In this document: positions 33,327-45,372 of the stretch, piece by piece
How positions within the stretch are numbered: the stretch's first letter is position 1
Layout of the letters: each line of letters opens with the position of its first letter
Source of the DNA: Symbiodinium natans
Taxonomy: Eukaryota; Sar; Dinophyceae; Suessiales; Symbiodiniaceae
DNA length: 64,000 nucleotides
Reading direction: 5' to 3'
NCBI GenBank assembly: GCA_905221605.1
Contig: CAJNDS010002107.1
Location: forward strand, 573,386 to 637,385
Notes under the pieces: model-generated
Told to the model about the DNA's origin: nothing
What the model saw: only the letters and a program-made list of their open reading frames with translations
Database searches by the model: none
Made by a program: the position numbers and the translations under genes

Positions 33327-36300
33327 ACGAGCACGACGTTGCCTACGTCGACCAGCCAGGCCATGGGTTACGCAAAAGATTTGGATGAGAAACCAGTACA
33401 AGCGTAGCTGAACCTAGGTCAGACATGCCACACTTGCCCAAGTCTCAATGCAGTTGTGTTTTCATGTTTTCCAGACTTGCATGATGCCTAGCAGGCATGT
33501 TGCGGCATGTTTCCGATGCAGCAAACGTGACGGCATGACTGCTAAGAGTCCGTGGGGAAAGGGGAGTGCTGTGTGATGCTGTGTGGGCGTGGTGTTGCTC
33601 CCTCTGGAGCAAGCTAAGAAGCTTGATCTGTCGTGCTTTCATGTTGTCACCAACCACATGTTTGGAAAGGTTTGCAATCAGGCTGCTCTGGAGGTCTTGG
33701 CTTGCTGGCATAACATGTGTATTGGGCAAATCAGCTATCAGCTATCGTATGCTATCGTGCTCGCCTCCTCTTTCGCCTTTATCTGGAGCTTATGCTGTGT
33801 ATGTGTCACGCTGGCCATTGCAGACGACAAGCACCACATCATCTACGACTAGCCAGGCCATGGGCTATGCAGGAGATAGCTTGAGTGAGACTGCACAGTA
33901 TTCCCCGCTCGTCACCGACCGAACTTGAGAACATAGTAGAACCGAGCGTTGCCAGACAAGTTACAACCGCCCACTCTGGGGGTCAGCTGAGGGGAGCGTT
34001 GCGAAATGTTCAGCAAACGCTTGCTCTGAGAGTGTTCCTTGATTTGCATGCCTAGTTAATTTAAGGCTGGTGTCGTTTCTTTTGCAGCAAGTATGACTCG
34101 TGATGGGAGTAAGTTTGTGTGCGGATGTCGCGCCACTAGCTGTGCACACGAGCACGACGTTGTCTACGTCGACCAGCCAGGCCATGGGTTACGCAAAAGA
34201 TTTGGCTGAGAAACCAGTACAAGAGTAGCTGAACCTAGGTCAGACATGCCACACTTGCCCAAGTCTCAATGCAGTTGTGTTTTCATGTTTTCCAGACTTG
34301 CATGATGCCTAGCAGGCATGTTGGGGCATGTTTCCGATGCAGCAAACGTGACGGCTGTGACGGCATGACTGCTAAGAGTCCGTGGGGAAAGGGGAGTGCT
34401 GTGTGATGCTGTGTGGGCGTGGTGTTGCTCCCTCTGGAGCAGGCTAAGAAGCTTGATCTGTCGTGCTTTCATGTTGTCACCAACCACATGTTTGGAAAGG
34501 TTTGCAATCAGGCTGCTCTGGAGGTCTTGGCTTGCTGGCATAACATGTGTATTGGGCAAGTCAGCTATCAGCTATCGTATGCTATCGTGCTCGCCTCCTC
34601 TTTCGCCTTTATCTGGAGCTTATGCTGTGTATGTGTCACGCTGGCCATTGCAGACGACAAGCACCACATCATCTACGACTAGCCAGGCCACGGGCTATGC
34701 AGGAGATAGCTTGAGTGAGACTGCACAGTATTCCCCGCTCGTCACCGACCGAACTTGAGAACATAGCAGAACCGAGCGTTGCCAGACAAGTTACAACCGC
34801 CCACTCTGGGGGTCAGCTGAGAGGAAATGTTCAGCAAACGCTTGCTCTGAGAGTGTTCCTTGATTTGCATGCCTAGTTAATTTAAGGCTGGTGTCGTTTC
34901 TTTTGCAGCAAGTATGACTCGTGATGGGAGTAAGTTTGTGTGCGGATGTCGCGCCACTAGCTGTGCAGACGAGCACAACGTTGTCTACGTCGACCAGCCA
35001 GGCCATGGGTTACGCAAAAAATTTGGATGAGAAACCAGTACAAGAGTAGCTGAACCTTGGTCAGACATGCCACACTTGCCCAAGTCTCAATGCAGTTGTG
35101 TTTTCATGTTTTCCAAACTTGCATGATGCCTAGCAGGCATGTTGCGGCATGTTTCCGATGCAGCAAACGTGACGGCATGACTGCTAAGAGTCCGTGGGGA
35201 AAGGGGAGTGCTGTGTGATGCTGTGTGGGCGTGGTGTTGCTCCCTCTGGAGCAGGCTAAGAAGCTTGATCTGTCGTGCTTTCATGTTGTCACCAACCACA
35301 TGTTTGTAAAGGTTTGCAATCAAGCTGCTCTGGAGGTCTTGGCTTGCTGGCATAACATGTGGTTCGGGCAAATCAGCTGTCAGCTATCGTATGCTATCGT
35401 GCTCGCCTCCTCTTTCGCCTTTATCTGGAGCTTATGCTGGGTATGTGTCACGCTGGCCATTGCAGACGACAAGCACCACATCTACGACTAGCCAGGCCAC
35501 GGGCTATGCAGGAGATAGCTTGAGTGAGACTGCACAGTATTCCCCGCTCGTCACCGACCGAACTTGAGAACATAGTAGAACCGAGCGTTGCCAGACAAGT
35601 TACAACCGCCCACTCTGGGGGTCAGCTGAGGGGAGCGTTGCGAAATGTTCAGCAAACGCTTGCTCTGAGAGTGTTCCTTGATTTGCATGCCTAGTTAATT
35701 TAAGGCTGGTGTCGTTTCTTTTGCAGCAAGTATGACTCGTGATGGGAGTAAGTTTGTGTGCGGATGTCGCGCCACTAGCTGTGCAGACGAGCACAACGTT
35801 GTCTACGTCGACCAGCCAGGCCATGGGTTACGCAAAAGATTTGGCTGAGAAACCAGTACAAGAGTAGCTGAACCTAGGTCAGACATGCCACACTTGCCCA
35901 AGTCTCAATGCAGTTGTTTTTTCATGTTTTCCAGACTTGCATGATGCCTAGCAGGCATGTTGCGGCATGTTTCCGATGCAGCAAACGTGACGGCATGACT
36001 GCTAAGAGTCCGTGGGGAAAGGGGAGTGCTGTGTGATGCTGTGTGGGCGTGGTGTTGCTCCCTCTGGAGCAGGCTAAGAAGCTTGATCTGTCGTGCTTTC
36101 ATGTTGTCACCAACCACATGTTTGGAAAGGTTTGCAATCAGGCTGCTCTGGAGGTCTTGGCTTGCTGGCATAACATGTGTATTGGGCAAGTCAGCTATCA
36201 GCTATCGTATGCTATCGTGCTCGCCTCCTCTTTCGCCTTTATCTGGAGCTTATGCTGTGTATGTGTCACGCTGGCCATTGCAGACGACAAGCACCACATC

Positions 36301-37108
36301 ATCTACGACTAGCCAGGCCACGGGCTATGCAGGAGATAGCTTGAGTGAGACTGCACAGTATTCCCCGCTCGTCACCGACCGAACTTGAGAACATAGCAGA
36401 ACCGAGCGTTGCCAGACAAGTTACAACCGCCCACTCTGGGGGTCAGCTGAGAGGAAATGTTCAGCAAACGCTTGCTCTGAGAGTGTTCCTTGATTTGCAT
36501 GCCTAGTTAATTTAAGGCTGGTGTCGTTTCTTTTGCAGCAAGTATGACTCGTGATGGGAGTAAGTTTGTGTGCGGATGTCGTGCCACTAGCTGTGCAGAC
36601 GAGCACGACGTTGTCTACGTCGACCAGCCAGGCCATGGGTTACGCAAAAGATTTGGATGAGAAACCAGTACAAGAGTAGCTGAACCTTGGTCAGACATGC
36701 CACACTTGCCCAAGTCTCAATACAGTTGTGTTTTCATGTTTTCCAGACTTGCATGAGCATGTTTCCGATGCAGCAAACGTGACGGCATGACTGCTAAGAG
36801 TCCGTGGGGAAAGGGGAGTGCTGTGTGATGCTGTGTGGGCGTGGTGTTGCTCCCTCTGGAGCAGGCGAAGAAGCTTGATCTGTCGTGCTTTCATGCTGTG
36901 ACCAACCACATGTTTGGAAAGGTTTGCAATCAAGCTGCTCTGGAGGTCTTGGCTTGCTGGCATAACATGTGGTTCGGGCAAATCAGCTGTCAGCTATCGT
37001 ATGCTATCGTGCTCGCCTCCTCTTTCGCCTTTATCTGGAGCTTATGCTGTGTATGTGTCCCGCTGTCTGGTGCAGACGACAAGCACCACATCATCTACGA
37101 CTAGCCAG
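33327..37108 (+). repeat. ~820-bp tandem repeat, five copies, with 1.63-kb higher order
   Basis: Units recur at spacings of 821, 821, 818 and ~786 bp, followed by a decayed sixth copy to about 37,750. Copies 2 and 4 share an 11-bp deletion near 34,820/36,450 and the word TGTATTGGGCAAGTC. Copies 3 and 5 share TGGTTCGGGCAAATCAGCTG. This implies a two-unit (1.63-kb) tandem duplication. The two halves of each unit are themselves distantly similar (~400-bp ancestral unit). Confidence 0.92.
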
Positions 37109-37729
37109 GCCCATGGGCTTTGCAGGAGATAGCTTGAGTGAGACTGCACAGTATTCCCCGCTCGTCACCGACCGAACTTGAGAACATAGTAGAACCGAGC
37201 GTGGCCAGACATGTTACAAGCGCCCACTCTGCCTGTTCGGCAGTCCGCTAAACTGCTTTTTCGTATGGGGGTCAGCTGACAGGAGCGTTGCGAAATGTAC
37301 TGCAAATGCTTGCTCTGAGAGTGTCCCTGACTTGCATGCCTTGTTTAGTTGTGGCTGTTGCGCCTTCCGTTGCAGCAAGTCTGACGCGCAATGGGATTCC
37401 GGAGTGCGGTGTGGCCGCGCATGAAGATTCTGTCCTGTCGTGTGGCTATTTTCAGTATGTTTACCATCTGTCGTACAAGGCCAGTACAAGTTGAGCCGAA
37501 AATTTGTCAGATATGCCACAGCTGCCCAAGCCTTAGAACGCTGTCGATGTACTCATCGCCGCTTTTGCAGTCGAATGGTCTTTTTCAGGTTTGCATGCCT
37601 AGCTGGCGTGTTTTAGCAAGCAGGACGGATCTTGACTTGTACTGTCGTGTGTGTATATATATATATATGTTACACAGCCTGTTTCACGCGGCGCAAATAA
37701 CAAGCACAACGTCATCTACGACTAGCCAG
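33327..37729 (+). CDS. Array of 11 candidate 30-33-nt micro-exons encoding Thr/Ser repeats
   Basis: Two alternating micro-exons repeat. Type 1 (TSTTLSTSTSQ) is at 33327-33359, 34148-34180, 34969-35001, 35787-35819 and 36599-36631. Type 2 (TTSTTSSTTSQ) is at 33824-33856, 34654-34686, 35466-35495, 36284-36316, 37076-37108 and 37697-37729. Each is 33 nt except 35466-35495, which has lost one codon in frame. Each starts after GCAG and ends in CAG before GCCATGGG(C/T)TA(C/T)GC, giving GC-AG introns of 444-473 bp (after type 1) and 282-291 bp (after type 2); the last intron is 588 bp. All are phase 0, so skipping preserves frame. Differences among type 1 copies are ACG/ACA (silent) and one Ser/Pro. 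The acceptor is damaged at 34148 (CAC) and 37697 (CAA). This is a sequence-based model without transcript support; a noncoding satellite is the alternative. Confidence 0.45.
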
Positions 37730-37958
37730 GCCGCGGGCTATGCAGGAGACAGCTGAGATAGCTTGAGTGAGACTACACAGTATCTCCTGCTCATCACCGA
37801 CAGATGGTAGAACATGGCAAGACCGAGTCTTTCCACCTTCCCAAGTGCCCACACAGCCCGTGTGGCAGACCACCACGAACATTGTGAGGTGCTTTGCCTT
37901 GATTGCGTTGGCTGGGCTTTGTAAACCCCTGCACTTGGCTGCCCAGACACTGTCACAG

Positions 37959-38033
37959 ACATACACTTCGACGACACGGACCTTGACAACGCGGACTCTA
38001 ACAGCAGGCAGACTGTCTGTATTGTCCTTGCCA
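37959..38033 (+). CDS. Candidate Thr-rich 75-nt exon closing the array
   Basis: After CACAG an open 25-codon stretch begins TYTSTTRTLTTRTLTAGR and stops at CCA before GTAAGA, a canonical donor. Both ends are in phase 0, matching the micro-exons and the 32,705 exon. It continues the Thr/Ser theme with added Arg and Leu. The downstream exon was not identified. A decayed copy of the 820-bp unit lies between it and the last intact micro-exon. Confidence 0.4.
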
Positions 38034-39476
38034 GTAAGACCGTCTCTTTGCTCCGAGTGCAATCCTTATCCTTTAAACCCTGAGGCCTCAACTCATCCCT
38101 TCCCCTGATATTGACACACCCATAATAAAACAAAAACAAATGGTCACAAAACCCGATCACGTACCCGTCCCTTTTAGAAACTCTACCGAGATGCGGGGGT
38201 TAAGGGGCGCCTGAAGCAGAAACTTGAACCTTAACTCTGAGACAAACCTTCAAGACCCTTTAGGGTCTAGGGTTATAGGGTATTCTGCTCCAGTGCCAGC
38301 ACCAGGGACAGCCCGGGTTCAAAAGGGATACTGCTGAAGCCAAGCTGTAGCCCTTAAGAGCCGGTTGCCCCGGTGCGCTGTCCCCTACCCTGCATCCCAC
38401 CTTGTGGACGTCAGGGCGGGGAGGCAGGTGGGCAGAACCAGTTCATGCGACCTGATACATATGCTTTGAATCACCTTCTTCAGGTTATGACGCCCAAGGG
38501 CCTAAGCTCGAACACGCGTGGCGCCGCTATACCATGCCAGAACATATGCCTTACTGCTTGGAGGACTTCGTCAGACCACCACGCCACCGCAATTGCAATG
38601 TTGCTGCGATGGGCCTGGAGGATGGAGGGGCTGCGATGGCGACGGCAGGGGACATTGGTTGTAAGGGAAGGCTGCCGTGGCGGAGGAAGGTGAGGTAGCC
38701 GAAAGGCAGAGATCGTCTTCAGGCGTGCAACCTTGGCGCAGTGTAGTGTGCAGGCGCGCTTGACCCCCACTGGCTAATTAGTGGGCAACTGAGCCTATGT
38801 GCCTGTGCTGAACCATGACCGAGGACGGAAGGCTCCGTTGTTGTTGACGGGTGTATACTGTTATCTACCCTGCTTCGGGAGCTGTACGGTCATGCCCTTT
38901 AGTGTAGACAGCGCTCCGTGCTTGCAATGCGCAGCAGGGATGTCGACGCTGCTTGGCTTCGGTAGCCCGACTTGTCTGCTGGGTGTATCTTGTTGAGAAT
39001 TCTGCTTCCGGGGCTATTGAAGCTATGTCGCAAGCCTGTTGTCACTTCCAATGTGTGGTGGCTGATCACTCTGAGCCTTTCTAGCTGTTTCCATGCGTTG
39101 CAGTTGACCTCTAGTTTGGATTCGACCGGAGCCCCTGCCAGCGCTTGCGCCAGTGTGAGACTCGAAAAAGGAAATTATGATTGAGCCAGCAAGCCACAAG
39201 GACGGGCTGTTTTGTTCGGACAGAACCCCCTAATACCAAAAAACCCAGGAAGTTTAAGGGGGGTTTTATTACAAGGGGCGGGGGGTGGAGGGGGTTTAAC
39301 ACTATGAGGGGAAGGGATTGCTATGGCTCAAGTCTTGAACTTAAACTTAATGACAGGAATGGCCCTCCTCACCCCATCGGATGGCTCATGACAATAAGAC
39401 CCTGGAATCCATCCCACCTGTCAGTCTTGCCCATGAATCCGCCCTTGAGACCCTAACTCTCATATCTTGGTCTAAC
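38034..39476. other. No assignable gene
   Basis: A palindromic GACCCTTTAGGGTC occurs near 38,256. A short G-rich tract lies near 39,280. Overlapping short frames are not assignable. The 3' exons of the Thr/Ser gene may lie here. Confidence 0.4.
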
Positions 39477-39759
39477 CGTTCACACCCTTGGAATCGCATG
39501 CCAGGTTAACCGTGTAAAAGCCCTGAGAGTTAGACCGCTCCTTTCATTCTCTTCGTTCACACGCCATTAATATTATTATAAGCTTGCGCATGAAGAATAT
39601 TATGATGGCGTGAGAAAAGAAGGAGATGAAAGGGGAAGTGAACACATGGGCGAATTAAATACGCGCCCGTCATAATAAACTATGGTTTTTATACGGGCTT
39701 TTAGTATATTATATTCGCCCATACGTTCACACCCTTGGAATCGCATGCCAGGTTAACCG
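39477..39759. mobile_element. AT-rich insert between 36-bp direct repeats
   Basis: A perfect 36-bp direct repeat (CGTTCACACCCTTGGAATCG continuing CATGCCAGGTTAACCG) is at 39,477-39,512 and 39,724-39,759. Between them is A/T-rich DNA with imperfect hairpins: CACGCCAT...AATATT against AATATTATGATGGCGTG at about 39,551-39,617, and GGGCGAAT...ATTCGCCC at about 39,648-39,720. There is no ORF. It could be a small nonautonomous element or a local duplication. Confidence 0.4.
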
Positions 39760-42700
39760 CTCTCTGAATCACCCATACAATCAACCTGGTGCTGCATCTG
39801 GACCTTTAGGACGTAATACTAATAGAAACCCCCATCATCAATAGGCCCTGCACCCCGCGCCGTTTCCCACATGCACAAGACGCGAGGCCGAACTGATCCA
39901 AGCATCCAGTGAGAACAGTGGCGTCGTGGTGCTGTCCGACCCATTGTATTTCGGCTGCTCTACCCGTAAAGGGCTGTTCATCTGGAATCTTGGGGTGGCG
40001 GAGGTTGGGCAAATAGGCAGAGACGAAGGGGTATCGAAACGCTTCCTTATGACCGACTACCCTGAATCCTCTTAATCCGAAACCCATACCCTGAACCTGA
40101 CTGATTCTGTTCCTTTAGCAAGCTGAGGGCGCGCCTCCTTGAAGCAGCTTCAGGGACTGAAGGGGACTGGCTAAGTGTGAGTACTGCTTCATAATTTTGT
40201 CCGACGCGAGAAGTGCAGCCTTCCCAAACAGTCGGGGAGCTCGTCCAGGAGAGACCGAACGCCGGCAACGTGGGAACGAAAAATATCCTTGGCAGCCCCA
40301 GACAGTCCGAGAACCAGCGCCACCAGACCCTGGAAATTACAGAAGCCCAAGACACCAAATCCCAAAGACCTGACACAAAAAGGACAACAGTAGGACGAAT
40401 AAGAGCCATGTCACCAGCTCAAAGACGCACGGGGAAAGCGACGTTTTTCCTTCCCAAAACCGCGAGGACTTGTGCCAATTTTGGCTTTTAAAGCGTTGAA
40501 TTATGCATTCTTCTCATGTTCACCGTCTACTTGGTGTGCTGCCTACTCCCGCGACCACTTCTTCCAAGGAGCTTGAGAGTTCTGTCCGAGTCGGTGAATG
40601 GTGAGCTTCTTGAGCCCTTCGAGCGGCCTGGTCTGAGTCTGGCATAGTCTTGGGTAACATGGGAGCCGACATGCTTGGCTTTCGGGCTTCCCGGTGGTCA
40701 TAGACCAAATAAATCCAGCTAAGCACTTGATTCCAACACTTTTTCCGAGATTTGTCTGGGCTGGCCTCGCTTTGCATACCCATCTAAGGGTTTAAATATG
40801 GGTGGAGCTAAGGTTGACCATGCCCCTGTTGAGCGGCAGCAACGCGGTTGCTGACAAGGCGTCAGGGCGGGTGAAAATGAGTCGGGACTGCGACATCCGA
40901 TGCCTTTGGTTAATATCTTCCGGCTTCGGAAGCTTAAGCCTGGGCAGAAACCAGAAGCCAGTGAGCAAAAAACGACGATGACCGTCGTGCAGGGTGCCGT
41001 GCGTAGTGCACTGCGCCATCTTCGAGCCCCATCCCCGAAGTCCAGCCCTTATATATATTGCCTTATACTGCCTTATATCCCTGACTGCAAGGCTTGTGCA
41101 TCCTGGGACGAGTCTTCGAACACATGGGAGACAGATGGTATCTGGCTGTTTATTAAGTTTATTAATTGTGAGGTCTTGACTGCATTAATCAAGCTGCATC
41201 ATGCTGTCAACGACTCAGGTAGGTCCCTGCCCGCGGCTAACAATTCTACAATGACTTGTGCTGTGTGGTTGTGATCGGCCTGCAGAAAGCCAGATTTTTT
41301 GTTTTTTGTCCAGCTTGTTCTCATCCTACCTTTGGCGGGTTGGAGTCCACACCTTTGCTATTCCTTCGCTGGCAAGAGGATAGGGCGTGGGCTGGATCTT
41401 CTGCAAGAGCATCGCGTAGTTTCATCTCTGCAGTGATGGTAGGAACGCGCTGCACCATGTTTGCGTTGCCGAGCCACCTGAGACACCTAGGTCTGAGAGG
41501 TCGGCCTCTTCGACTCGCAGGAGCGCGTTTTCGTTCTGTTCGTTTTTGTCCTTGGTGGGTGAATGGCGTGCGCATCACAGACGAAGGAAAGCCAAAGTCA
41601 TATGTTGCGTGGGGCAGCGCCACGTCACGAGTTCAGGAGGTAGGAGGACTTCCAAGAGGGGTCCGGGGAAAAGTCCAAGGCCGTTGAGGGGGTTTCGGGT
41701 GGTGGGTCCAACGGGGTGCAGGGGGTCGGAGCATCCCAACGCGTTCTCAGGAACCACAAATTTTGAAGGGTTTGAAGGATTCGCGTGTTCAAACCCTATC
41801 GTGACATCCACATAGAGTCCAGGATGGCAGCCAAAGAAGGCCGGCCAAGCCTCTTCAGCATCGTCGTCGTGCCCAGTGCGCCTAGTCCGCCTCCGCCTGG
41901 TGTGAGTGTGGAGGCGCGACGTCGTGAAGCGAAGCAGGTGGCTGGCAGTGTCGCAAACAATATACACGTACATATATAGAGAGATGTTATCACACCATCT
42001 CCAACATCATCTCCTTTGTAGACCTAAGAATCATTGGCGCAACTTAGATCCTATGGCATATCGAGATACGGCGGTTGCGGAACGAAGGTGTATGCACTGC
42101 ATGAAGCTCGCTCTGGCTTCCATAAGCCCATGAAACGATGAAATGTTCTAGCACATCAGTCTTACGGTATCGGAAGATGGGACAAAGGAACGTCATCTCT
42201 GCATACGACCGGGCAACACAGTCTCATCAGTCTAAGGGTCTCCTTGTTGCGACATGCTTCAGATGTTGCGCGACATTTCGACTGAAACTAAAGCGTGACT
42301 CACCCTCCAGCAAGTCGTGGATGAATTGGGGCCATTCATGTTGGGGCATGCAGTCGGAGCCATTTTCGGGCTGCTGGTTCGGAGCTGTTCGCTTTTCTTG
42401 CGTGGACCGAGGGCTGCAATGGTGGGGCAGAGCTGCGTGATGATCTTGGGCTTCAGGCTCTACCAGGCACACAAGAGCCGAGCCTGGGACTGCGTAAGGC
42501 TCAGTGCAAGGTTTGCATCGCCTGAATGTGTACGAGTCGCCCTTTGTGCATTTGCACCCCTGTGCAAAATGACAAACACTTATCTGAGGTACTCAAACAG
42601 AGCCTCGCCTTTGTTAGCGGGCTACTTCCATCGATTGCGGAGCCTTTCAGGGCTCCTTTACACTTCGATTCGTTGGGCTGTGCAACACGGATGGTAGGTA

Positions 42701-44679
42701 CCAATCGGGCCGACTGGACACGACCGTCAGGCACCGGCTGGATGGAGAAGAGATCTAAATAGCTTCATATTACCGCTTTGGCAGCACTTGGCAAAGCATT
42801 CGCAGAAATCTCGTCTGATTCCTGAATATTCGCCAGTATTCCTTAAGTCTTCTTGTGTTTTGTGTGCATTGCATGTGTTGGACCACGAGGGTCTCAAGAT
42901 GTTGTGCAGGCGCTGCGTGGGGCGGCGGCGCCTGCTTCGGAGGAACTTTTGCCGATCGGATGCCATCACATGAGTCCATCAATCCAAGAGCGTTGGCATT
43001 ACGAAGTGCAACTGGGATGGCAACTATCAAGACAGGAGGGTGGCGGGTGTATCCCAATGAAGGCGAAGATGGCGAAGCATCCCTTTGCCCGATGTTTCCT
43101 GACGGCAGCTCGGGGTCAAACGTCCAGCGGTGGGAGACAACGGGCTGCTCAAAGTCCTCTGGACAACGTGATGAAAAAAGCGCTTGGAAGACTGAGACAG
43201 AACTGAGCAACGACAGGGAATCTCTGAGCGACTCTCTAAACACGGCATAGGAGCATCAGTACCATTTTCTGCGCTTCACCGCTACAGTTGAAAGTGGCCT
43301 TAAATTGTGGGAAGAAGTGGCAGACAATGGCTAGAGAAGTTCGTTCCACATCAACTCATCAATTCTTGTGTACCTGCCAAATACACTCCGTGAAAAGAAC
43401 AGAAGCCCCAGCGCGCAAGACTGTCATGGTCATTGGCATCATTGGCATTCCGCAGAATGTGTTTATCGCTTGGCACTTGCAGGCAGCATCCCATAACCGA
43501 AATCCTTGCAAGTAGCCTTCGCCGAGACGAGCGTGGCACACAAGACCGTTGGAAGATCTCATGGGAGCCCACCGAACCTTTGTGGAGCGAGCCAACTACC
43601 TCCTTGTCGACCTACAAGATCCACACAGAAAAGGGGCTAGAGTCTACTAGTCCATGAGTCCTCACGACACCACCCTGCCCAAACGGGCCTTGCATACGAC
43701 CAGTGCGTCCGGATACCACCCTTGCATGCTCCGGTTCCCCAGCAAGGGCAGACAGCAAACAGCCGCCTCGTTACCGCTCATGGCGACTGTCACGGTCACG
43801 GCTGCAAACCATGCCCAAACCAACATGCATTGCTCCGAGCAAACGAAGATTAATCAATCTGGCAACGAAAATGATTCGCAGAGCGCAGTCGGCAGAGTAG
43901 CCAGCAATGTTGCGTCGTACCCCTTTCTATCGGAGAAGCCAGGATCCGGAGTGTGGACATCCAAAAGCAGATCCGTCACGCGCCCAGTGATATGTTCGCA
44001 TGTCCAGGAACTTCACCCAGAAAGCTCTGCGGAGTGCTGCAGATATTTCAGGGATTTTCAGGGTTGAACAGCATCACTCAGGGATGTAATCACACATGTT
44101 TGCTAAATGTGTCTGCATGAAGGCCAACCCTTGCGACGGACGAGGTTGAGAAGGCGGCTGGCGTGCCCCAGGATTCAAAGCAAAAAAGTGGTGCAAGACT
44201 CTTGTCCCTGCAAAGCTGGGGCATGCACCTGCTCCAAGACTGATTCGAAATTCTCGGTCCCAAATTTGGAGTTGCCGGGGACAAGCGGTAACTACTCTGC
44301 AGCTTCAGAAGATCTTGGCGTTCCACTTGCAGCACCTCGTCCCGGGGTGTCCTCAAGCCGGCCCACGGAATCCAAAGCCTGCTTCACTCGAATGATATCT
44401 CTCTTTCGGGAGATCTGTCGGACTCGACAGCCTCACTGGTCACCCACATTTGTTTTTTGTATATATATATATATATGGCAGTGCATGCATAAGGCTGTTA
44501 TGAAAGACAAGCCTGTCGGGTAGTGGTGCAACGGCTCTGGGGCCAAAGGGACGTCTAGGGCCTCAGTCAGTAACAAGGAGCACACAGAAGAAAGGAAGGG
44601 CGGGCATCTTCCATTTCACAGCTCCCAAAAACCAAATACCCACTTAGGGTGCGAACATGTCCAGTGCCTGCTCTTGCAG
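39760..44679. other. Mostly unassigned; some exon-like frames at 42.9-44.5 kb
   Basis: No known domain is found. Plus-strand frames ending at 43,250 (YPNEGEDGEASLCPMFPDG), at 43,654-44,067 (NQSGNENDSQSAVGRVASN) and at 44,107-44,523 (Ser/Pro-rich, KTDSKFSVPNLELPGTSG) look protein-like. They lie upstream of the TIR-like exons on the same strand, so they could be earlier exons; no splice chain could be shown. A (TA)9 run lies at 44,459-44,476. Confidence 0.3.
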
Positions 44680-45372
44680 GTGCCGGCCCGCTTGGCCCGC
44701 TTGGCCATGATCTCTGCACGGTTCACCGCTAACAACAAGGCCACGCACGACTTGCTTCGTGAAGCCCACCGGCTGCTGACAGAGGAACACAGGATTGAAG
44801 TGCTCATGGTGGACGCCGACTATAGTGACACAGACGGGTCAGGAGGTATGTTTGGATGTGTTGGTTTTCTACACGAAGTTCTTGTCGGTCCATGAACTGG
44901 GCAGCTTGGCAGCCAAGGTGACGACTTCGGGCGCATGACGATGGCGTACCTCAACCGGCTGTCCGAGGCGAACGGTATCATGCTGGCCGTGTGCACGAGC
45001 GACTATGCAGAGAAGACGGCCAGCCAATACTCGTCACATGCGGAGCTTAAGTTTGCCTTGGACGAAGGGATCGAGGTGTTGCCTTTGAAGGTGACAGAGG
45101 AGTATCCGCCGAAGCCACCCTATGGGAAGGACCACCTCTACGACAAAGACGGCGAGGCAAGAACCCTGGTCAAGCTAACGATGCCGAAATCCAAGGTTTA
45201 CCTGGACTGCGTTGGAAAGGACGCGGCGTACATCGCTCAAGAGATCGCCGGCGTGCTCACAAACCGAAGGCCAGGGTTGAAGATTCCTCCAGGTTGTGCG
45301 AGCAAAATGTCAGACTTAAGGTCACAACAGAAGCTGCTTTGGTGGCTTTTTTCTGCTGCTACTTACCCGTGA
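44680..45372 (+). CDS. TIR-like domain protein, two exons (5' end not found)
   Basis: Exon 1 (44680-44845) follows a CTCTTGCAG acceptor and encodes a helical segment (ARFTANNKATHDLLREAHRL). Exon 2 starts at 44918 after CCAAG and runs to TAG at 45370-45372. Joining across the 72-bp GT-AG intron (44846-44917, donor AG|GTATGT) keeps the frame at a Gly codon. Exon 2 reads like the second half of a TIR fold: a hydrophobic strand IMLAVCTSDY, a helix with Cys-less SHAELKFALDEG, then IEVLPLKV and YPPKPP. I associate this arrangement with a repeated family in dinoflagellate genomes; that is from memory. Whether it binds NAD or signals cannot be told; no catalytic Glu is assigned. The tail after 45,290 (PPG|GTTGTG) may be intronic. 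Confidence 0.55.

Noticed and set aside
33445..36981. Repeated minus-strand ~94-codon frames (MPNTHVMPASQDLQ...) and plus-strand 89/120-codon frames in the tandem array
   Set aside because: They are conserved only because the DNA repeats. Copies differ by non-triplet indels and have different ends, and most of their length falls in the candidate introns.
39316..39335. Relict dinoflagellate spliced leader (CTATGGCTCAAGTC)
   Set aside because: Only the GGCTCAAG end matches the known leader and the CCATTTT part is missing; chance similarity is likely.
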